A DNA stretch of 64,000 nt from CAVPCZ01 sp963779225 (GCA_963779225.1 CAVZWW010000003.1:1488001-1552000), one strand, 5' to 3'. Counted from the first letter of the stretch, positions 7,979 through 18,008 are shown. Numbers and translations are program-made. The notes: generated by a model not told the origin, from the letters alone.

Positions 7979-10395
7979 TCCTCCTCACGATCGCTCTCCA
8001 TCCTTTTGCGGGACTCTACGACAGAACTCTGACCTTCACTCCGGGATTGAATGTTGTCCTCGGCCCGAATGAAGCCGGCAAGAGCACCATCGTCAATGCC
8101 CTGCGGTCTGTCCTCTTTGTTTCCACAAAACTCACCGAGGTGCAATTCGGAAAGACTCTGAAGGGCTGTCTGCCTGTTGGTGGCGGAGATACCATAAGAG
8201 TCGATTTAACCTTTGTGGCAGCGGGCAGACGATTCACGATCCGGAAATCCTGGGGTGGAACACGGAGCTGCGCCCTCTCCCTCGATGGGGCGGGTGAACG
8301 AACCGATCCGGGACTGGTGGACGCCGCTCTTGAGAAGATTCTTCGTTTTCAGCAGGGGACGTTCGACCATGTCCTGATCGCCGCGCAATCGTCTCTGGCG
8401 GGAACGGTGGATGCATTGCGGAGGGCGGATGATGTTCGCGCTTCCTTCGCAGATATCCTCAGGACCTCCGTATTCGAAGCCGGCGGGGTGTCGGCGGACC
8501 GCTTACTTGCTCTCATGAAGGACCATGAGAAGCAGTACTTCTCCCGGTGGGACGCTGCAGCCGACGGCCCCGAAGGGGGGAAGGGTCTTCAGTCCAGATG
8601 GATCAAGGAGGTGGGAATCATCCTGGGAGAGTATTATGCGTTGAAGGAGTGTGAACGCGATCTTCATGCCGCGGAAGAATATGAGCTGAAGATCGATGAA
8701 TTTGTCCGGCAAATCAGCCTGCGGGAAAGTGAAGTCCATGAACTCGAGCGGTTCGTGGAAGCCAGCACTCCCGTCGTGCAGGATGCACGAACGAGGATGC
8801 CGTTGGATGTGAAACGAAAGGGAATGGAGCGGGAGATCGCCGATATGAAAGCGGCGCAAACCGGCTGGCCCAGGAATGAAGCCAAAGTGGAGTTTCTCAC
8901 CGGTGCGATAGCCGAACTTACCACGCGGTTCAACGATCTGCAGAGGGAACAGGCGTCGGGGATGGAATTTCAGAAACAGAAGATGTTGAGAGATACCTAC
9001 GGGAAGGCCGTTCCTCTCCGGGAAACCCTCACCGAAGAAGAGCGTACGCTGGGCACGCTGCAGGAGATCAAGGAAAACGATCTCGGCCAGATGACCCGCA
9101 GCGCGGAAGAGATCAGACTCCTCAAGGCCCGGCTGGCAGCCCAGAAGGTGAATCTGGACCTGCTCTCAAAGAAAAGGATCGAGGCAGTCTTCCAGGCAGT
9201 GCTGAAGGAACCGAAGAAAGTCGTGTTGAAGCCGGACGAGAAGATGCATGAAACAGCGGACGGGAGATTTGTGCTGGATCACGAAGACTGGACTCTCACG
9301 GTTACCGCGGGGACCGGCGACCTCCAATCCATGCTCGTCACTCTCGATGAGCTGCAGACGGTGTTTGGCGCACTGCTCCGGCAATACGATGTTCCCTCTG
9401 TCGAGGAGGCGGCCAAACGCGCCGAGGCCTACAGGAATCAAAAGAAACGGGTCGATACAAAAAGAGCAGCACTTCAGGCGGTTCTCGCCAATGAGACATT
9501 CGAGGCTGTTGAATCGCGGGTCAACGCACTGCCTCCCGTCACTGCCGGCCGATCGAATGCCGAAATTGTGCGTGAGCTTGCGCAGGCCAGTGCGGATATC
9601 AGCACGCGACGGGCGGCCCTGGCTGCGGCGGAGACGGAAATCACCGGCTGGCTGAAGAGCTATGACAGTCAGGAATCCCTCCAGAATCGACTGCTCGCAC
9701 GTCTGGCCGAACAGAAGGGGATCGATACACAGCTTGCAGAACTGAAACCTCTTCCCGAAAGTGTCACAGACGCAAACGACTTCGTGTCAGTGTACGAAAA
9801 GAAATCGGCGATGCTGGCCTCGAAACGGGATGAGCTGTTCCGGTTGCAGATGGACCGTAAGGAATTTGAAAAGAGCCAGCCGGGAACATCGCGCGAAGAC
9901 ATGAGGGTTCTTGTCGATGAGAAACGCAAGTCCTTTGAACGTGTCAGACAGGAAGGGGCGGCGTACAGGCGGATGCGCGTTGAGCTGGAGGGCATTCTGA
10001 AGACACTGGACCGGGATACGTTCATTCCCTATCAAGCCAGGGTCGACCAACTCCTGGCTGCTCTGACATCCGGGCGCCATACGACAGTGAAACTGGAGAA
10101 TGTTCTCCCCGTTGAAGTCCGGGGGAAGGAGAAAGATCTCCCCCTTGAACTGCTCTCGGCTGGAACCCGGGATGTGCTGTCGCTCGCGGTCCGCCTCGGC
10201 ATGGCTGCATACTCTCTCGATGGGAACGACGGTTTTCTGGTCATGGACGATCCGCTCGTGAATCTCGATCCGCAGCGCCAGCAGGCGGCCGCTGATTGTA
10301 TCAACGTGTTTGCGCGTGACAAGCAGGTGATTGTGCTCACGTGCCACCCCTCCCACGCCCGGTTGCTCGGAGGATCCCAGATTACCCTTGGTTGA
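7975..10395 (+). CDS. SbcC/Rad50/YhaN-like AAA ATPase
   Basis: An 806-residue SMC-like ATPase. Walker A is GPNEAGKST at residues 30-38. The middle (about 230-690) is Glu/Lys/Arg/Leu-rich coiled coil interrupted by a small globular section. The ABC signature is 'ELLSAGTRD' near residue 727 and Walker B is 'LVMDDPLVNLDP' with D758/D759. No CxxC zinc hook is visible in the coil, and the protein is shorter than SbcC (about 1050), which fits the YhaN branch. The start overlaps the stop of the nuclease gene, so the two probably form an end-processing complex acting on DNA in the cytoplasm. Confidence 0.82.
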   Translation: MILLTIALHPFAGLYDRTLTFTPGLNVVLGPNEAGKSTIVNALRSVLFVSTKLTEVQFGKTLKGCLPVGGGDTIRVDLTFVAAGRRFTIRKSWGGTRSCALSLDGAGERTDPGLVDAALEKILRFQQGTFDHVLIAAQSSLAGTVDALRRADDVRASFADILRTSVFEAGGVSADRLLALMKDHEKQYFSRWDAAADGPEGGKGLQSRWIKEVGIILGEYYALKECERDLHAAEEYELKIDEFVRQISLRESEVHELERFVEASTPVVQDARTRMPLDVKRKGMEREIADMKAAQTGWPRNEAKVEFLTGAIAELTTRFNDLQREQASGMEFQKQKMLRDTYGKAVPLRETLTEEERTLGTLQEIKENDLGQMTRSAEEIRLLKARLAAQKVNLDLLSKKRIEAVFQAVLKEPKKVVLKPDEKMHETADGRFVLDHEDWTLTVTAGTGDLQSMLVTLDELQTVFGALLRQYDVPSVEEAAKRAEAYRNQKKRVDTKRAALQAVLANETFEAVESRVNALPPVTAGRSNAEIVRELAQASADISTRRAALAAAETEITGWLKSYDSQESLQNRLLARLAEQKGIDTQLAELKPLPESVTDANDFVSVYEKKSAMLASKRDELFRLQMDRKEFEKSQPGTSREDMRVLVDEKRKSFERVRQEGAAYRRMRVELEGILKTLDRDTFIPYQARVDQLLAALTSGRHTTVKLENVLPVEVRGKEKDLPLELLSAGTRDVLSLAVRLGMAAYSLDGNDGFLVMDDPLVNLDPQRQQAAADCINVFARDKQVIVLTCHPSHARLLGGSQITLG

Positions 10396-10794
10396 TTATG
10401 CAGCGCTGTGTTCAACGGCCGGACCATTGTACGAGAGGGCCGGCATCACCCATGGATCACATGCGAACAGCATCTTTCTAGAGCCGGTCATGCACATCGT
10501 GACGCTCATACGCGTGATCGCACCAGCGCTGAACCCACCAGGGTGCCAGGACTATGGTGCTTGCCCCACCGGCACTGCTGATTCCCCGGTGATCCGGGGG
10601 ACCCGTGTGATCCCGGCCGTGCAACGTTCCCGCTGCGCGCGCGATCGCACCGCCAATGCCTCTGTTGGGGTTTTACAGGCTCGGCTGATCTCTGTGCGTG
10701 CCGCCACGAATCCCGCGAGAATCACGACAATGATGACCACACTGCGGATGCCTCACATCCCGGGAGAATGCTCATGCAAAGGGGTGCGCACATC
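10396..10794 (+). other. Unexplained 399-base gap
   Basis: No supported gene. On the minus strand, 10552-10740 is open for 62 codons and begins with a hydrophobic stretch (VIIVVILAGFVAA) that resembles a signal peptide, while its continuation is in another frame. Since the neighbouring region carries many indels, this could be a small broken secreted-protein gene. No terminator with a U-run was found after the ATPase gene. An AAAGGGG at 10778-10784 precedes the probable start of the GH3 gene. Confidence 0.25.
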
Positions 10795-11143
10795 ATGATC
10801 CGGCATTCCTTCTTGCGACACTCCTGCCACCCCGGTCGGCGGGCCAGCAACCGGCCCCTCTGTATCTCAATCCTTCACTCCCGTTGCGGAACGGGTCCGC
10901 GATCTCCTCTCCCGTATGACGCTGGAAGAGAAAGCCGCCCAGTGGGTCCACAACGCACCGGCAATTGAACGGCTCGGGATACCGGCTTACGACTGGTGGA
11001 GTGAAGGACTTCATGGCGTTGCACGCGCCGGGTATGCCACGGTTTTCCCGCAGGCCATTGCAATGGCCGCCACCTGGGACACGGAGCTCCTGGAAGCTGT
11101 GGGAACGGCTGTCAGCGAGCGAGGCAAGGGCGAAGCATCATGA
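10795..11143 (+). pseudogene. N-terminal part of the GH3 glycosidase, out of frame with the rest
   Basis: The amino-terminal part of the following GH3 enzyme is spread over several frames. ATG 10795 gives 'MIR'; the next frame gives a signal peptide (AFLLATLLPPRSAGQQPAP) and 'LYLNPSLP'; a third frame (to the stop near 11143) gives 'VAERVRDLLSRMTLEEK' through 'GTAVSERG', the classic GH3 opening. Joining them needs one extra base near 10802 (GG to GGG), one near 10880, and a shift near 11116-11122, where the sequence also has a tandem GCGA. Together with 10965-13388 it is one gene. Whether these shifts are real or sequencing/assembly errors cannot be told from the sequence alone. Confidence 0.7.
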
Positions 11144-13388
11144 TTTTATCCGGCGCGGTGAACGCGGCCAGTACCAGGGACTCACGTTCTGGTCCCCCAA
11201 TATCAATCTCTTTCGTGATCCCCGGTGGGGAAGAGGTATGGAAACGTTCGGTGAGGATCCCTTCCTGACGGGGAAAACCGGCGCGGCGTTCATACGCGGA
11301 TTGCAGGGAGATCATCCACGTTATCTTAAACTTGTGGGCACCATGAAGCACTTTGCGGTTCACAGCGGCCCGGAGCCGGAGAGGCACACGTTTGATGCGG
11401 TCCCGACTGAACGGGATCTGCGTGAATCGTACCTTCCACACTTCCGCATGTGTGTCAGCGAAGCGCGCGTCCAGTCGGTGATGTGCGCGTACAACCGGTT
11501 CGACGGAAAGCCATGCTGCGGGAGCAATACCCTTCTGGCCCGGATCCTGAGGAACGAATGGGGGTTTACGGGCTATGTCACATCGGACTGCGGTGCGATC
11601 GGGGACATCTTCACGACACACAAGGTAACCCGTGATGCGGCAGAGGCGGCGGCCCTTGCCATCCGGGCCGGAACCGACCTGAATTGCAGCTTCAACGATG
11701 CGGCTCCCCTGGAAGCGGTGCGCCGGGGTTTGCTCGGGGAAGAAGAACTTGATCTTGCCATCGGACGGCTCTTTCGTGCCCGGTTCCAGCTGGGCATGTT
11801 CGATCCGCCTGAACTGGTCCCCTTTGCTTCCACACCGATATCCGTGGTAGGCTCCGATCGCCACAGGGCACTTGCCCTTTCGGCGGCGCGGAAATCCATC
11901 GTATTGCTGAAGAACGATGAAGACCTGCTTCCGCTCAAGAAGGGACTGAAGCGGATCGCCGTGATCGGACCCAATGCGGACGATGTGCTTTCGCTCCTGG
12001 GCAACTACTATGGCATCCCCGAACAACCGGTGACCCCTCTCGAAGGAATTCGCACACGTGCGGGCAAGGACATGGAAGTGCACTTTGCACCCGGCAGTCC
12101 CTTTGCCGACGGTGTCCCCCTGCTTGAAGTTGTCGATCCGCAATTTCTCCGGCATACATCGGACGACGGCCCGGCCCCCGGTCTTGCGGCTGAATATTTC
12201 CGCGGACCTGCTCCGGCCGGAACACCGGTGCTCTCCCGGATCGACGCCGCGGTGAACTTCAACTGGTGTGCTTCGCTCCCGCCGGAGTGCGGCGATGCGA
12301 CGGAGTTTACCGTTCGCTGGAGCGGTCTCCTCGTCCCGCCGGTGGCCGGAACGTACCATCTGGGAACGTTTGGCTTCACGTCCTTCAACATCTGGGTGAA
12401 TGATTCATCGGTTGTCAATGCGGAATCGGGGCGCGAAAAGCCCATCTCCGGTACGGTCGCCCTCGAGGCCGGCAAGCCATATCCGTTCCGGCTCGAGGGA
12501 AAATGCAGACGGAGCGGCTCACTGGTCCAGCTGCTCTGGGAAATCCCACGGACGGACAGGGAAGAAGAAGCAGTCGCGATTGCCCGGAACGCCGATGCCA
12601 TTGTTCTGGCCCTCGGTCTTTCACCGTGTCTCGAGGGAGAGGAAATGGACGTGGAAGTGTCCGGCTTCCGTGGCGGTGACCGTACGGATATCCTCCTGCC
12701 GGAGACCCAGCAGCATCTCCTCCGCGTGATACAACGGTTGGGAAAACCCGTTGTGCTCCTGCTGCTGAACGGCAGCGCCGTAGCGATCGATGATGCAGCG
12801 TCTGTCCCGGCCATTCTGGAATGCTGGTATCCGGGCCAGGCCGGGGGAACCGCCATTGCCGAGATTCTGTTCGGTGATGTGAACCCGTCCGGAAGGCTGC
12901 CGGTAACGTTCTACCGCTCGGTCAGGGATCTCCCGGCGTTTGAAGACTATTCCATGAAGGGGCGCACCTACAGGTTCTTCGCCGGCAAACCAATGTTTCC
13001 CTTCGGACATGGATTGAGCTACACGCGGTTTGAGTATTCGGGGCTCCGTCTTGCGACCGGCGCCGCCAGAATTCCGCGAGACGGTGCGGTGGATATTGAA
13101 GTGCATGTTACCAACCGGGGCGCTCGCCAGGGGGATGAGGTTGTTCAGATGTATGTGCGTGCGATGGAAAGCGCGGTGGCCAGACCGAAAAAAGATCTCC
13201 GGGGGTTCCGGCGCGTTTCCCTCAATCCCGGGGAGAACACCGCTGTCCGCTTTTCATTCCATACGTCGGCGGTGGAGTACTACGATACAAACACGCATGC
13301 CTGGAAAGTGGAGCCGGGCGACTATGAGATTCTCGTGGGGGCGTCGTCAGAAGACATTCGCCAGAAGCTGGTGGTTACCGTCGAATAG
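10965..13388 (+). CDS. Glycoside hydrolase family 3 (beta-glucosidase/beta-xylosidase type) with PA14 insert, main segment
   Basis: Real coding sequence in this frame begins near 11120 ('ARAKHHDFIRRG'); the stretch before is a shadow of the N-terminal fragment in another frame. The (beta/alpha)8 part includes 'GLTFWSPNINLFRDPRWGR', the KHF strand and the nucleophile motif 'GYVTSDCGAIGD' (Asp encoded at 11586-11588). The order resembles the xylosidase-type GH3 clade. A PA14 carbohydrate-binding insert runs from about 'GLAAEYFRG' to 'NDSSVVNAE', followed by the second alpha/beta domain ('VLALGLSPCLEGEEMD') and a fibronectin-III-like C-terminal domain. The enzyme would release terminal beta-linked sugars in the periplasm. 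It is followed by PIG-L-family and symporter genes. Confidence 0.8.
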   Translation: MNGSGYRLTTGGVKDFMALHAPGMPRFSRRPLQWPPPGTRSSWKLWERLSASEARAKHHDFIRRGERGQYQGLTFWSPNINLFRDPRWGRGMETFGEDPFLTGKTGAAFIRGLQGDHPRYLKLVGTMKHFAVHSGPEPERHTFDAVPTERDLRESYLPHFRMCVSEARVQSVMCAYNRFDGKPCCGSNTLLARILRNEWGFTGYVTSDCGAIGDIFTTHKVTRDAAEAAALAIRAGTDLNCSFNDAAPLEAVRRGLLGEEELDLAIGRLFRARFQLGMFDPPELVPFASTPISVVGSDRHRALALSAARKSIVLLKNDEDLLPLKKGLKRIAVIGPNADDVLSLLGNYYGIPEQPVTPLEGIRTRAGKDMEVHFAPGSPFADGVPLLEVVDPQFLRHTSDDGPAPGLAAEYFRGPAPAGTPVLSRIDAAVNFNWCASLPPECGDATEFTVRWSGLLVPPVAGTYHLGTFGFTSFNIWVNDSSVVNAESGREKPISGTVALEAGKPYPFRLEGKCRRSGSLVQLLWEIPRTDREEEAVAIARNADAIVLALGLSPCLEGEEMDVEVSGFRGGDRTDILLPETQQHLLRVIQRLGKPVVLLLLNGSAVAIDDAASVPAILECWYPGQAGGTAIAEILFGDVNPSGRLPVTFYRSVRDLPAFEDYSMKGRTYRFFAGKPMFPFGHGLSYTRFEYSGLRLATGAARIPRDGAVDIEVHVTNRGARQGDEVVQMYVRAMESAVARPKKDLRGFRRVSLNPGENTAVRFSFHTSAVEYYDTNTHAWKVEPGDYEILVGASSEDIRQKLVVTVE

Positions 13389-13576
13389 CAGTGAACTCCG
13401 GGACTCCGGCAGGTCGTTCCTCTGCCAGCCGCTCCCTGCGTGGTATGTACGGATTTGTTTCTCTCCCGGTCTGCGGATCTCACTGTTGATCGACAGGAGA
13501 GCAAACAGAGCCTCAACATCCTCTCGCTCGATGATCTGGTCCGTGTGCGGGCTCTTGCGATGCGTCTGTCGGGCGG

Positions 13577-14989
13577 ATGACAAAGCGTGCCAGGGCGCAT
13601 CGTCTAAAACATACCGGAAAGGATTACAGCGGATGTGGCATCACAGGTTGCAGTTTCCCGAAATCGGACAACGGTCGCACAGGTGTGCACGACGGGTACC
13701 CTGTGGCGCAGGACGGATCATCTTTCTCCTCTTCTTGTGGGTTCCTACCCGCGATTGTCCCTGCTCAAATTCCCTACGATTCCGGAGAGCTGAACCTGGC
13801 TCTGAAGCGGCTTCACGTGCTCGGATCTGTCCTCTATGTTGCCGCTCACCCGGATGACGAAAACACCGCCTTCCTGGCGACGATGGCGAAACATCGCCAC
13901 TTCCGCACCGGAAACCTCTCCATCACGCGCGGCGACGGCGGACAGAACCTTCTGGGATCGGAACAGGGAGAAATGCTCGGTCTTATCCGCACGCAGGAAC
14001 TCCTTGGAGCCAGACGCATCGACGGCGCCGAACAGTTCTTCACGCGGGCCGTGGATTTTGGCTACTCGAAGACGACCGAGGAGACACTCGACGTTCTGGG
14101 GAAAAGAGGAGACTCTCGGCGACGTAGTCTGGGTCATAAGGAAGTTCAGGCCGGATGTGATCGTCAGCCGCTTCACGCCAACGCGGGGGGGCATGGTAAC
14201 CACACCGCCTCGGCAGTCCTCGTGTACGAAGCGTTCCGCGCAGCGGCGGATTCCCGGAAATTCCCGGAGCAGCTGAAGTTCGTTCAACCATGGCAGGCGA
14301 CACGTGTTGTCTGGAATGGCTTCCGTTTTCCCCAGGGGGCAATCGATACCTCAACAGTAAGAGGTGTTACTGAAGATCTGGGTGAATACCTCCCCCTTCT
14401 CGGGCTCTCCATCGGGGAACTCGCCGGGAAGAGCAGGAGCATGCACAAGAGCCAGGGATTCGGCGCCTCGGAATTGCGGGGATCATCCATACAAACTTTC
14501 ATGCATGTCGACGGCGACACAGCCGACACCGATCTCTTCGACGGCATCAATACATCCTGGACACGTGTCCCCGGCGGGAAACCGGTCCAGGATCTGCTGG
14601 AAAAGGTAAGTGCACAGTTCAATCCCGAGAAACCGGCGTTGATTCTTCCGCTCCTCCTGAAAGCCAGGACGGAACTGCGAAAGTTGAAACCGGATTTGTG
14701 GGTGGATGTGAAGGTGAAGGAACTGGACAACGTCCTGCTTGCCTGCAGCGGACTCTGGGTGGGAGCGTATGCAGCGACATTCCAGGTTACTCCGGGGTCT
14801 TCCGTTCCCGTGAGGGTAGTGATGCTGAATCGTTCATCGTTCCCCTGTGAGATGAAGAGCATCGGGCTCACGTTCAACGAGCGTGACACCGTCCCCGGAC
14901 AGATCCTGAGGGAGAATATTCCGTTCGAGGTCAGGATGGGCATGACGGTTCCTTCCGGGGCAGCCTTTCTCTCAACCCTACTGGCTTGA
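13577..14989 (+). CDS. PIG-L family deacetylase-like protein, N-terminal portion (frameshifted)
   Basis: First part of a large PIG-L (LmbE-like) protein whose rebuilt extent is 13633-16179. The deacetylase metal motif 'AAHPDDEN' and 'RGDGGQNLLGSEQG' are in this frame, and so is HGNHTASA (second metal/His motif). The stretch between about 14098 and 14180 ('WGKEETLGDVVWVIRKF') is in another frame, so two compensating indels lie there, one at the 7-G run at 14184-14190. The signal peptide (RIIFLLFLWV) is read from ATG 13633 in a third frame and joins at about 13742 to 'LPAIVPAQIPYDSG'. The frame ends early at 14989 because of a further shift near 14966. Likely hydrolyses N-acetyl groups from sugars in the periplasm. 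Confidence 0.7.
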   Translation: MTKRARAHRLKHTGKDYSGCGITGCSFPKSDNGRTGVHDGYPVAQDGSSFSSSCGFLPAIVPAQIPYDSGELNLALKRLHVLGSVLYVAAHPDDENTAFLATMAKHRHFRTGNLSITRGDGGQNLLGSEQGEMLGLIRTQELLGARRIDGAEQFFTRAVDFGYSKTTEETLDVLGKRGDSRRRSLGHKEVQAGCDRQPLHANAGGHGNHTASAVLVYEAFRAAADSRKFPEQLKFVQPWQATRVVWNGFRFPQGAIDTSTVRGVTEDLGEYLPLLGLSIGELAGKSRSMHKSQGFGASELRGSSIQTFMHVDGDTADTDLFDGINTSWTRVPGGKPVQDLLEKVSAQFNPEKPALILPLLLKARTELRKLKPDLWVDVKVKELDNVLLACSGLWVGAYAATFQVTPGSSVPVRVVMLNRSSFPCEMKSIGLTFNERDTVPGQILRENIPFEVRMGMTVPSGAAFLSTLLA

Positions 14990-15114
14990 AAAACCGGCCG
15001 GCCGGGGGCGCTACGCTGTAGATGATCAGCAGCTTATCGGGAAGGCCGAGAACCCTCCTGCCGCGGTTGCGCGAGTGATCATTCCTTATTGGCGGGGAGC
15101 CGCTCGACGTTGTC

Positions 15115-16179
15115 GTGCCGGTCCGGTACCGGTGGGTTGATCCCACGGGGGGCGAATTGTACCGGGATTTCAACATCGTGCCTCCTGTTTCCCTGGTAAT
15201 GTCGAATGAGGTAATTGTCACACGGACTGCACAGTCCGGTGAGTGTGGTGTGATCGTGAAGAATACTGTTCCCGCCGTGAAGGGCGATCTCATGCTGCGC
15301 GTTCCACCGGGATGGAAATCTGAACCGGAGAAGGTGCAATTTGCGTTTGACTCAGCACTTTCGGAGAAGAGCTACCGTTTCACGTTGAAACCGTCAGGGG
15401 GGGCTGCCGGCGGCAGGGTGGTGGCCGAAGCACGGATCGCCGGTATGACCTATGACAGGACAATCGTCACCGCCATGTATCCGCATATTCCTCCGCAGTC
15501 GTTTTCCAAGAGATCTCAGGCCGATCTGGTTGCGCTGGATGTCCGGACCAAAGGTGCGTCTGCGGGATATATCGTGGGAGCCGGAGATGAGGTTCCGGCG
15601 GCCCTGACGCAACTGGGGTATTCTGTGGAGTTCTTGTCCGACGAACAGCTGGAGACGGGTGACCTGAGCCGCTATGATGTCATTGTGGCCGGCGTCCGGG
15701 CATACAATACCCGTGAAAAAGTGGGTTCTGCAAACAGCCGTCTGCTGGAATATGTGCAGCAGGGTGGACGCTATATCGTTCAATATAACACCCGGCAACA
15801 GGGGGAGACCTCGCTGATCGGCCCCTTCGCGTTTACGATCACCCGGGACAGGGTATCCGTCGAGGATGTCCCTGTGCGGTTTTTGCGGCCGGACCATCCT
15901 GTGCTCACATACCCCAACAAGCTCACATCGTCGGACTTCGACGGGTGGGTTCAGGAACGGGGACTCTATTTCGCAGGTGCCTGGGCTAAGGAGTATGAAA
16001 CACCCCTCGAATGTCACGATCCGGGTGAAGATCCGAAAGCGGGGGGGCTCTTGTACGCCCGCTACGGCAAAGGGTACTATGTATACACCGGCCTCTCTTT
16101 CTTCCGACAGCTGCCTGCGGGAGTGCCGGGCGCATACAGGCTTTTTGCGAATCTTCTTTCGCAGGATGTGGATCGTTGA
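15115..16179 (+). CDS. C-terminal portion of the PIG-L family protein (GATase-like domain)
   Basis: Continuation of the PIG-L protein after shifts near 14966 and 15095 (a GGGG that should read GGG gives 'YWREPLDVVVPV' running into this frame). It contains an Ig-like beta section ('YRWVDPTGGELYRDFNIVPPV') and then a class-I-glutaminase-like/ThuA-like flavodoxin fold ('RYDVIVAGVRAYNTRE', 'VQQGGRYIVQYNT'), the domain order seen in long PIG-L proteins of this phylum. The ATG at 15115 is internal, not a true start. The protein end is complete, 31 bases before the symporter start. Confidence 0.65.
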   Translation: MPVRYRWVDPTGGELYRDFNIVPPVSLVMSNEVIVTRTAQSGECGVIVKNTVPAVKGDLMLRVPPGWKSEPEKVQFAFDSALSEKSYRFTLKPSGGAAGGRVVAEARIAGMTYDRTIVTAMYPHIPPQSFSKRSQADLVALDVRTKGASAGYIVGAGDEVPAALTQLGYSVEFLSDEQLETGDLSRYDVIVAGVRAYNTREKVGSANSRLLEYVQQGGRYIVQYNTRQQGETSLIGPFAFTITRDRVSVEDVPVRFLRPDHPVLTYPNKLTSSDFDGWVQERGLYFAGAWAKEYETPLECHDPGEDPKAGGLLYARYGKGYYVYTGLSFFRQLPAGVPGAYRLFANLLSQDVDR

Positions 16180-16210
16180 GGAACAGTAAGGAAACCGGGT
16201 CCGGGATGAC

Positions 16211-17923
16211 ATGAGCACGATCGACTGGATTGTCCTGGCCGCTACGCTTGCTTCAATCGTCGCTTTCGGACTCTATAAGAGCCGGGCGACAGGCAATCTT
16301 CAGAGCTATCTCCTTGCCGGCAGGTCCATGCCCTGGTATGCCGTGGCCCTCTCGATCATGGCCACACAGGCCAGCGCAATCACCTTCACCTCCACTCCGG
16401 GACAGGCCTTTGCCGACGGCATGCGGTTCGTGCAATACTACTTCGGCCTGCCGATTGCGATGGTGATTCTCTCCATTACCGCAGTGCCGCTCTATCACCG
16501 GTTGAAAGTCTTCACCGCCTACGAGTACCTCGAGCACCGCTTCGATCTGAAAACGCGGACACTCACGAGTACGATCTTCATGATCCAGCGGGGATTGGGG
16601 GCGGGCATGACCATCTTCGCGCCTTCTATCATCTTCTCGGTCATGCTCGGGTGGGACGTCCGCATCACCTCGGCCGTGATCGGGGGAGCGATCATTCTGT
16701 ACACGACAACGGGGGGTGTGAAGGCCGTCAGCTGGACACATATGCAGCAATTGACGATCGTGATGCTGGGCATGGTTGCCGCATTCATAACGGCGGTTGT
16801 TCTCCTGCCGTCCGATATCTCATTCGGCGACGCTCTCTCGGTTGCAGGCGGCATGGGCAAGATGAATATCGTGGATTTCCGATTCGATTGGAGCAACCGA
16901 TACAACTTCTGGTCGGGCATAATAGGAGGGCTTTTTGTCGCCCTGGCGTATTTCGGGACGGACCAGTCGCAGGTCCAGAGGTACCTGACCGGTGCCTCGG
17001 TGAGGCAAAGCCGGCTCGGACTGATGTTCAACGGCATCGCGAAAGTGCCGATGCAGTTCTTTATTCTGCTCATCGGCGTGATGGTGTTCGTGTTCTATCA
17101 ATTCACCGTGCCGCCGGTCTTTTTCAATCCCGTTGAAACAGAAAAAGTGCGGGCGAGTTCTCAGGGCGTCGCTTTCGGTGAGGCGGAGAGAGAGTATGCG
17201 GATGCGCACAGGGCGAAAGCCGCCGCTGTCAGGTCGTATCTTGCTGCCAAGGAGTCAGGCGAAGGGGACCGCCTGGCGGCAGCGGAAGAAAGACTGAGAG
17301 GCGCCGACGGGCGCTCAAATGAAATCCGATCCAGAGCAATCGGGATCATGCGTGCCGCCGATCCGGCTGTTGACATCAACGACACAAACTATGTCTTCCT
17401 GACGTTCATACTGCAGCATTTGCCAGTCGGACTTATCGGGCTCCTGCTGGCTTGCGTTCTCTCGGCGTCCATGTCATCCGGTTCCGGGGAGCTGAGTGCG
17501 CTGGCGACGACCACGGTTATTGACGTGTACCGGCGTCACATTAGGCCGGACGCGACTGACGGGCAGGCTCTTGTTGTCTCGCGGATTGCTATGGCGGGGT
17601 GGGGTGCGTACGGGGTGTTCTTTTCACAGTTTGCGAACCATCTGGGATCACTGGTCGAGGCCGTGAACATCCTGGGTTCGCTGTTTTACGGTACGATGCT
17701 GGGAATTTTCGTGATAGCTTTTTATCTGAAGAGGATTAAGGGGACGGCGACATTTCTTGCGGCTTTTGCCGGGGAGGCTGTTGTTCTGGGGTTTTTCGCC
17801 CTCACGGACATCTCCTGGCTCTGGTATAACGTCATCGGATGTGGGGTGGTAGTGTTTGCGGCGGCTCTTCTGCAGGTGATTTTGCCTTCCTCCCGCCCCG
17901 CAAGGCCTGCGGAAGGCACCTGA
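16211..17923 (+). CDS. Sodium:solute symporter (SSS/SLC5 family)
   Basis: A 570-residue integral membrane transporter with about 13-14 hydrophobic segments. Family marks include 'SYLLAGRSMPWYAVALSIMATQASAITFTSTPG' split over the first two helices, 'YEYLEHRF', 'YTTTGGVKAVSWTHMQQ' and 'GTDQSQVQRYLTG'. A charged loop at about 315-390 (Arg/Ala/Glu-rich, 'DAHRAKAAAVRSYLAAKE') is predicted to be a cytoplasmic helix. It uses a sodium gradient to import a small solute, probably a sugar given the GH3 and PIG-L genes just upstream in the same direction. It is intact, unlike those two neighbours. Confidence 0.88.
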   Translation: MSTIDWIVLAATLASIVAFGLYKSRATGNLQSYLLAGRSMPWYAVALSIMATQASAITFTSTPGQAFADGMRFVQYYFGLPIAMVILSITAVPLYHRLKVFTAYEYLEHRFDLKTRTLTSTIFMIQRGLGAGMTIFAPSIIFSVMLGWDVRITSAVIGGAIILYTTTGGVKAVSWTHMQQLTIVMLGMVAAFITAVVLLPSDISFGDALSVAGGMGKMNIVDFRFDWSNRYNFWSGIIGGLFVALAYFGTDQSQVQRYLTGASVRQSRLGLMFNGIAKVPMQFFILLIGVMVFVFYQFTVPPVFFNPVETEKVRASSQGVAFGEAEREYADAHRAKAAAVRSYLAAKESGEGDRLAAAEERLRGADGRSNEIRSRAIGIMRAADPAVDINDTNYVFLTFILQHLPVGLIGLLLACVLSASMSSGSGELSALATTTVIDVYRRHIRPDATDGQALVVSRIAMAGWGAYGVFFSQFANHLGSLVEAVNILGSLFYGTMLGIFVIAFYLKRIKGTATFLAAFAGEAVVLGFFALTDISWLWYNVIGCGVVVFAAALLQVILPSSRPARPAEGT

Positions 17924-18008
17924 GCCACTCCGCCTTCCTGTGTCACGCATGATACATTCCCTTCGGGCCGCCAGTCATCCTGTGACGTATGCTCCGCAGG
18001 AGACACAT

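Noticed and set aside
17884..17917. GCCTTCC...GGAAGGC inverted repeat as symporter terminator
   Set aside because: It lies inside the final codons of the symporter and has no U-run.
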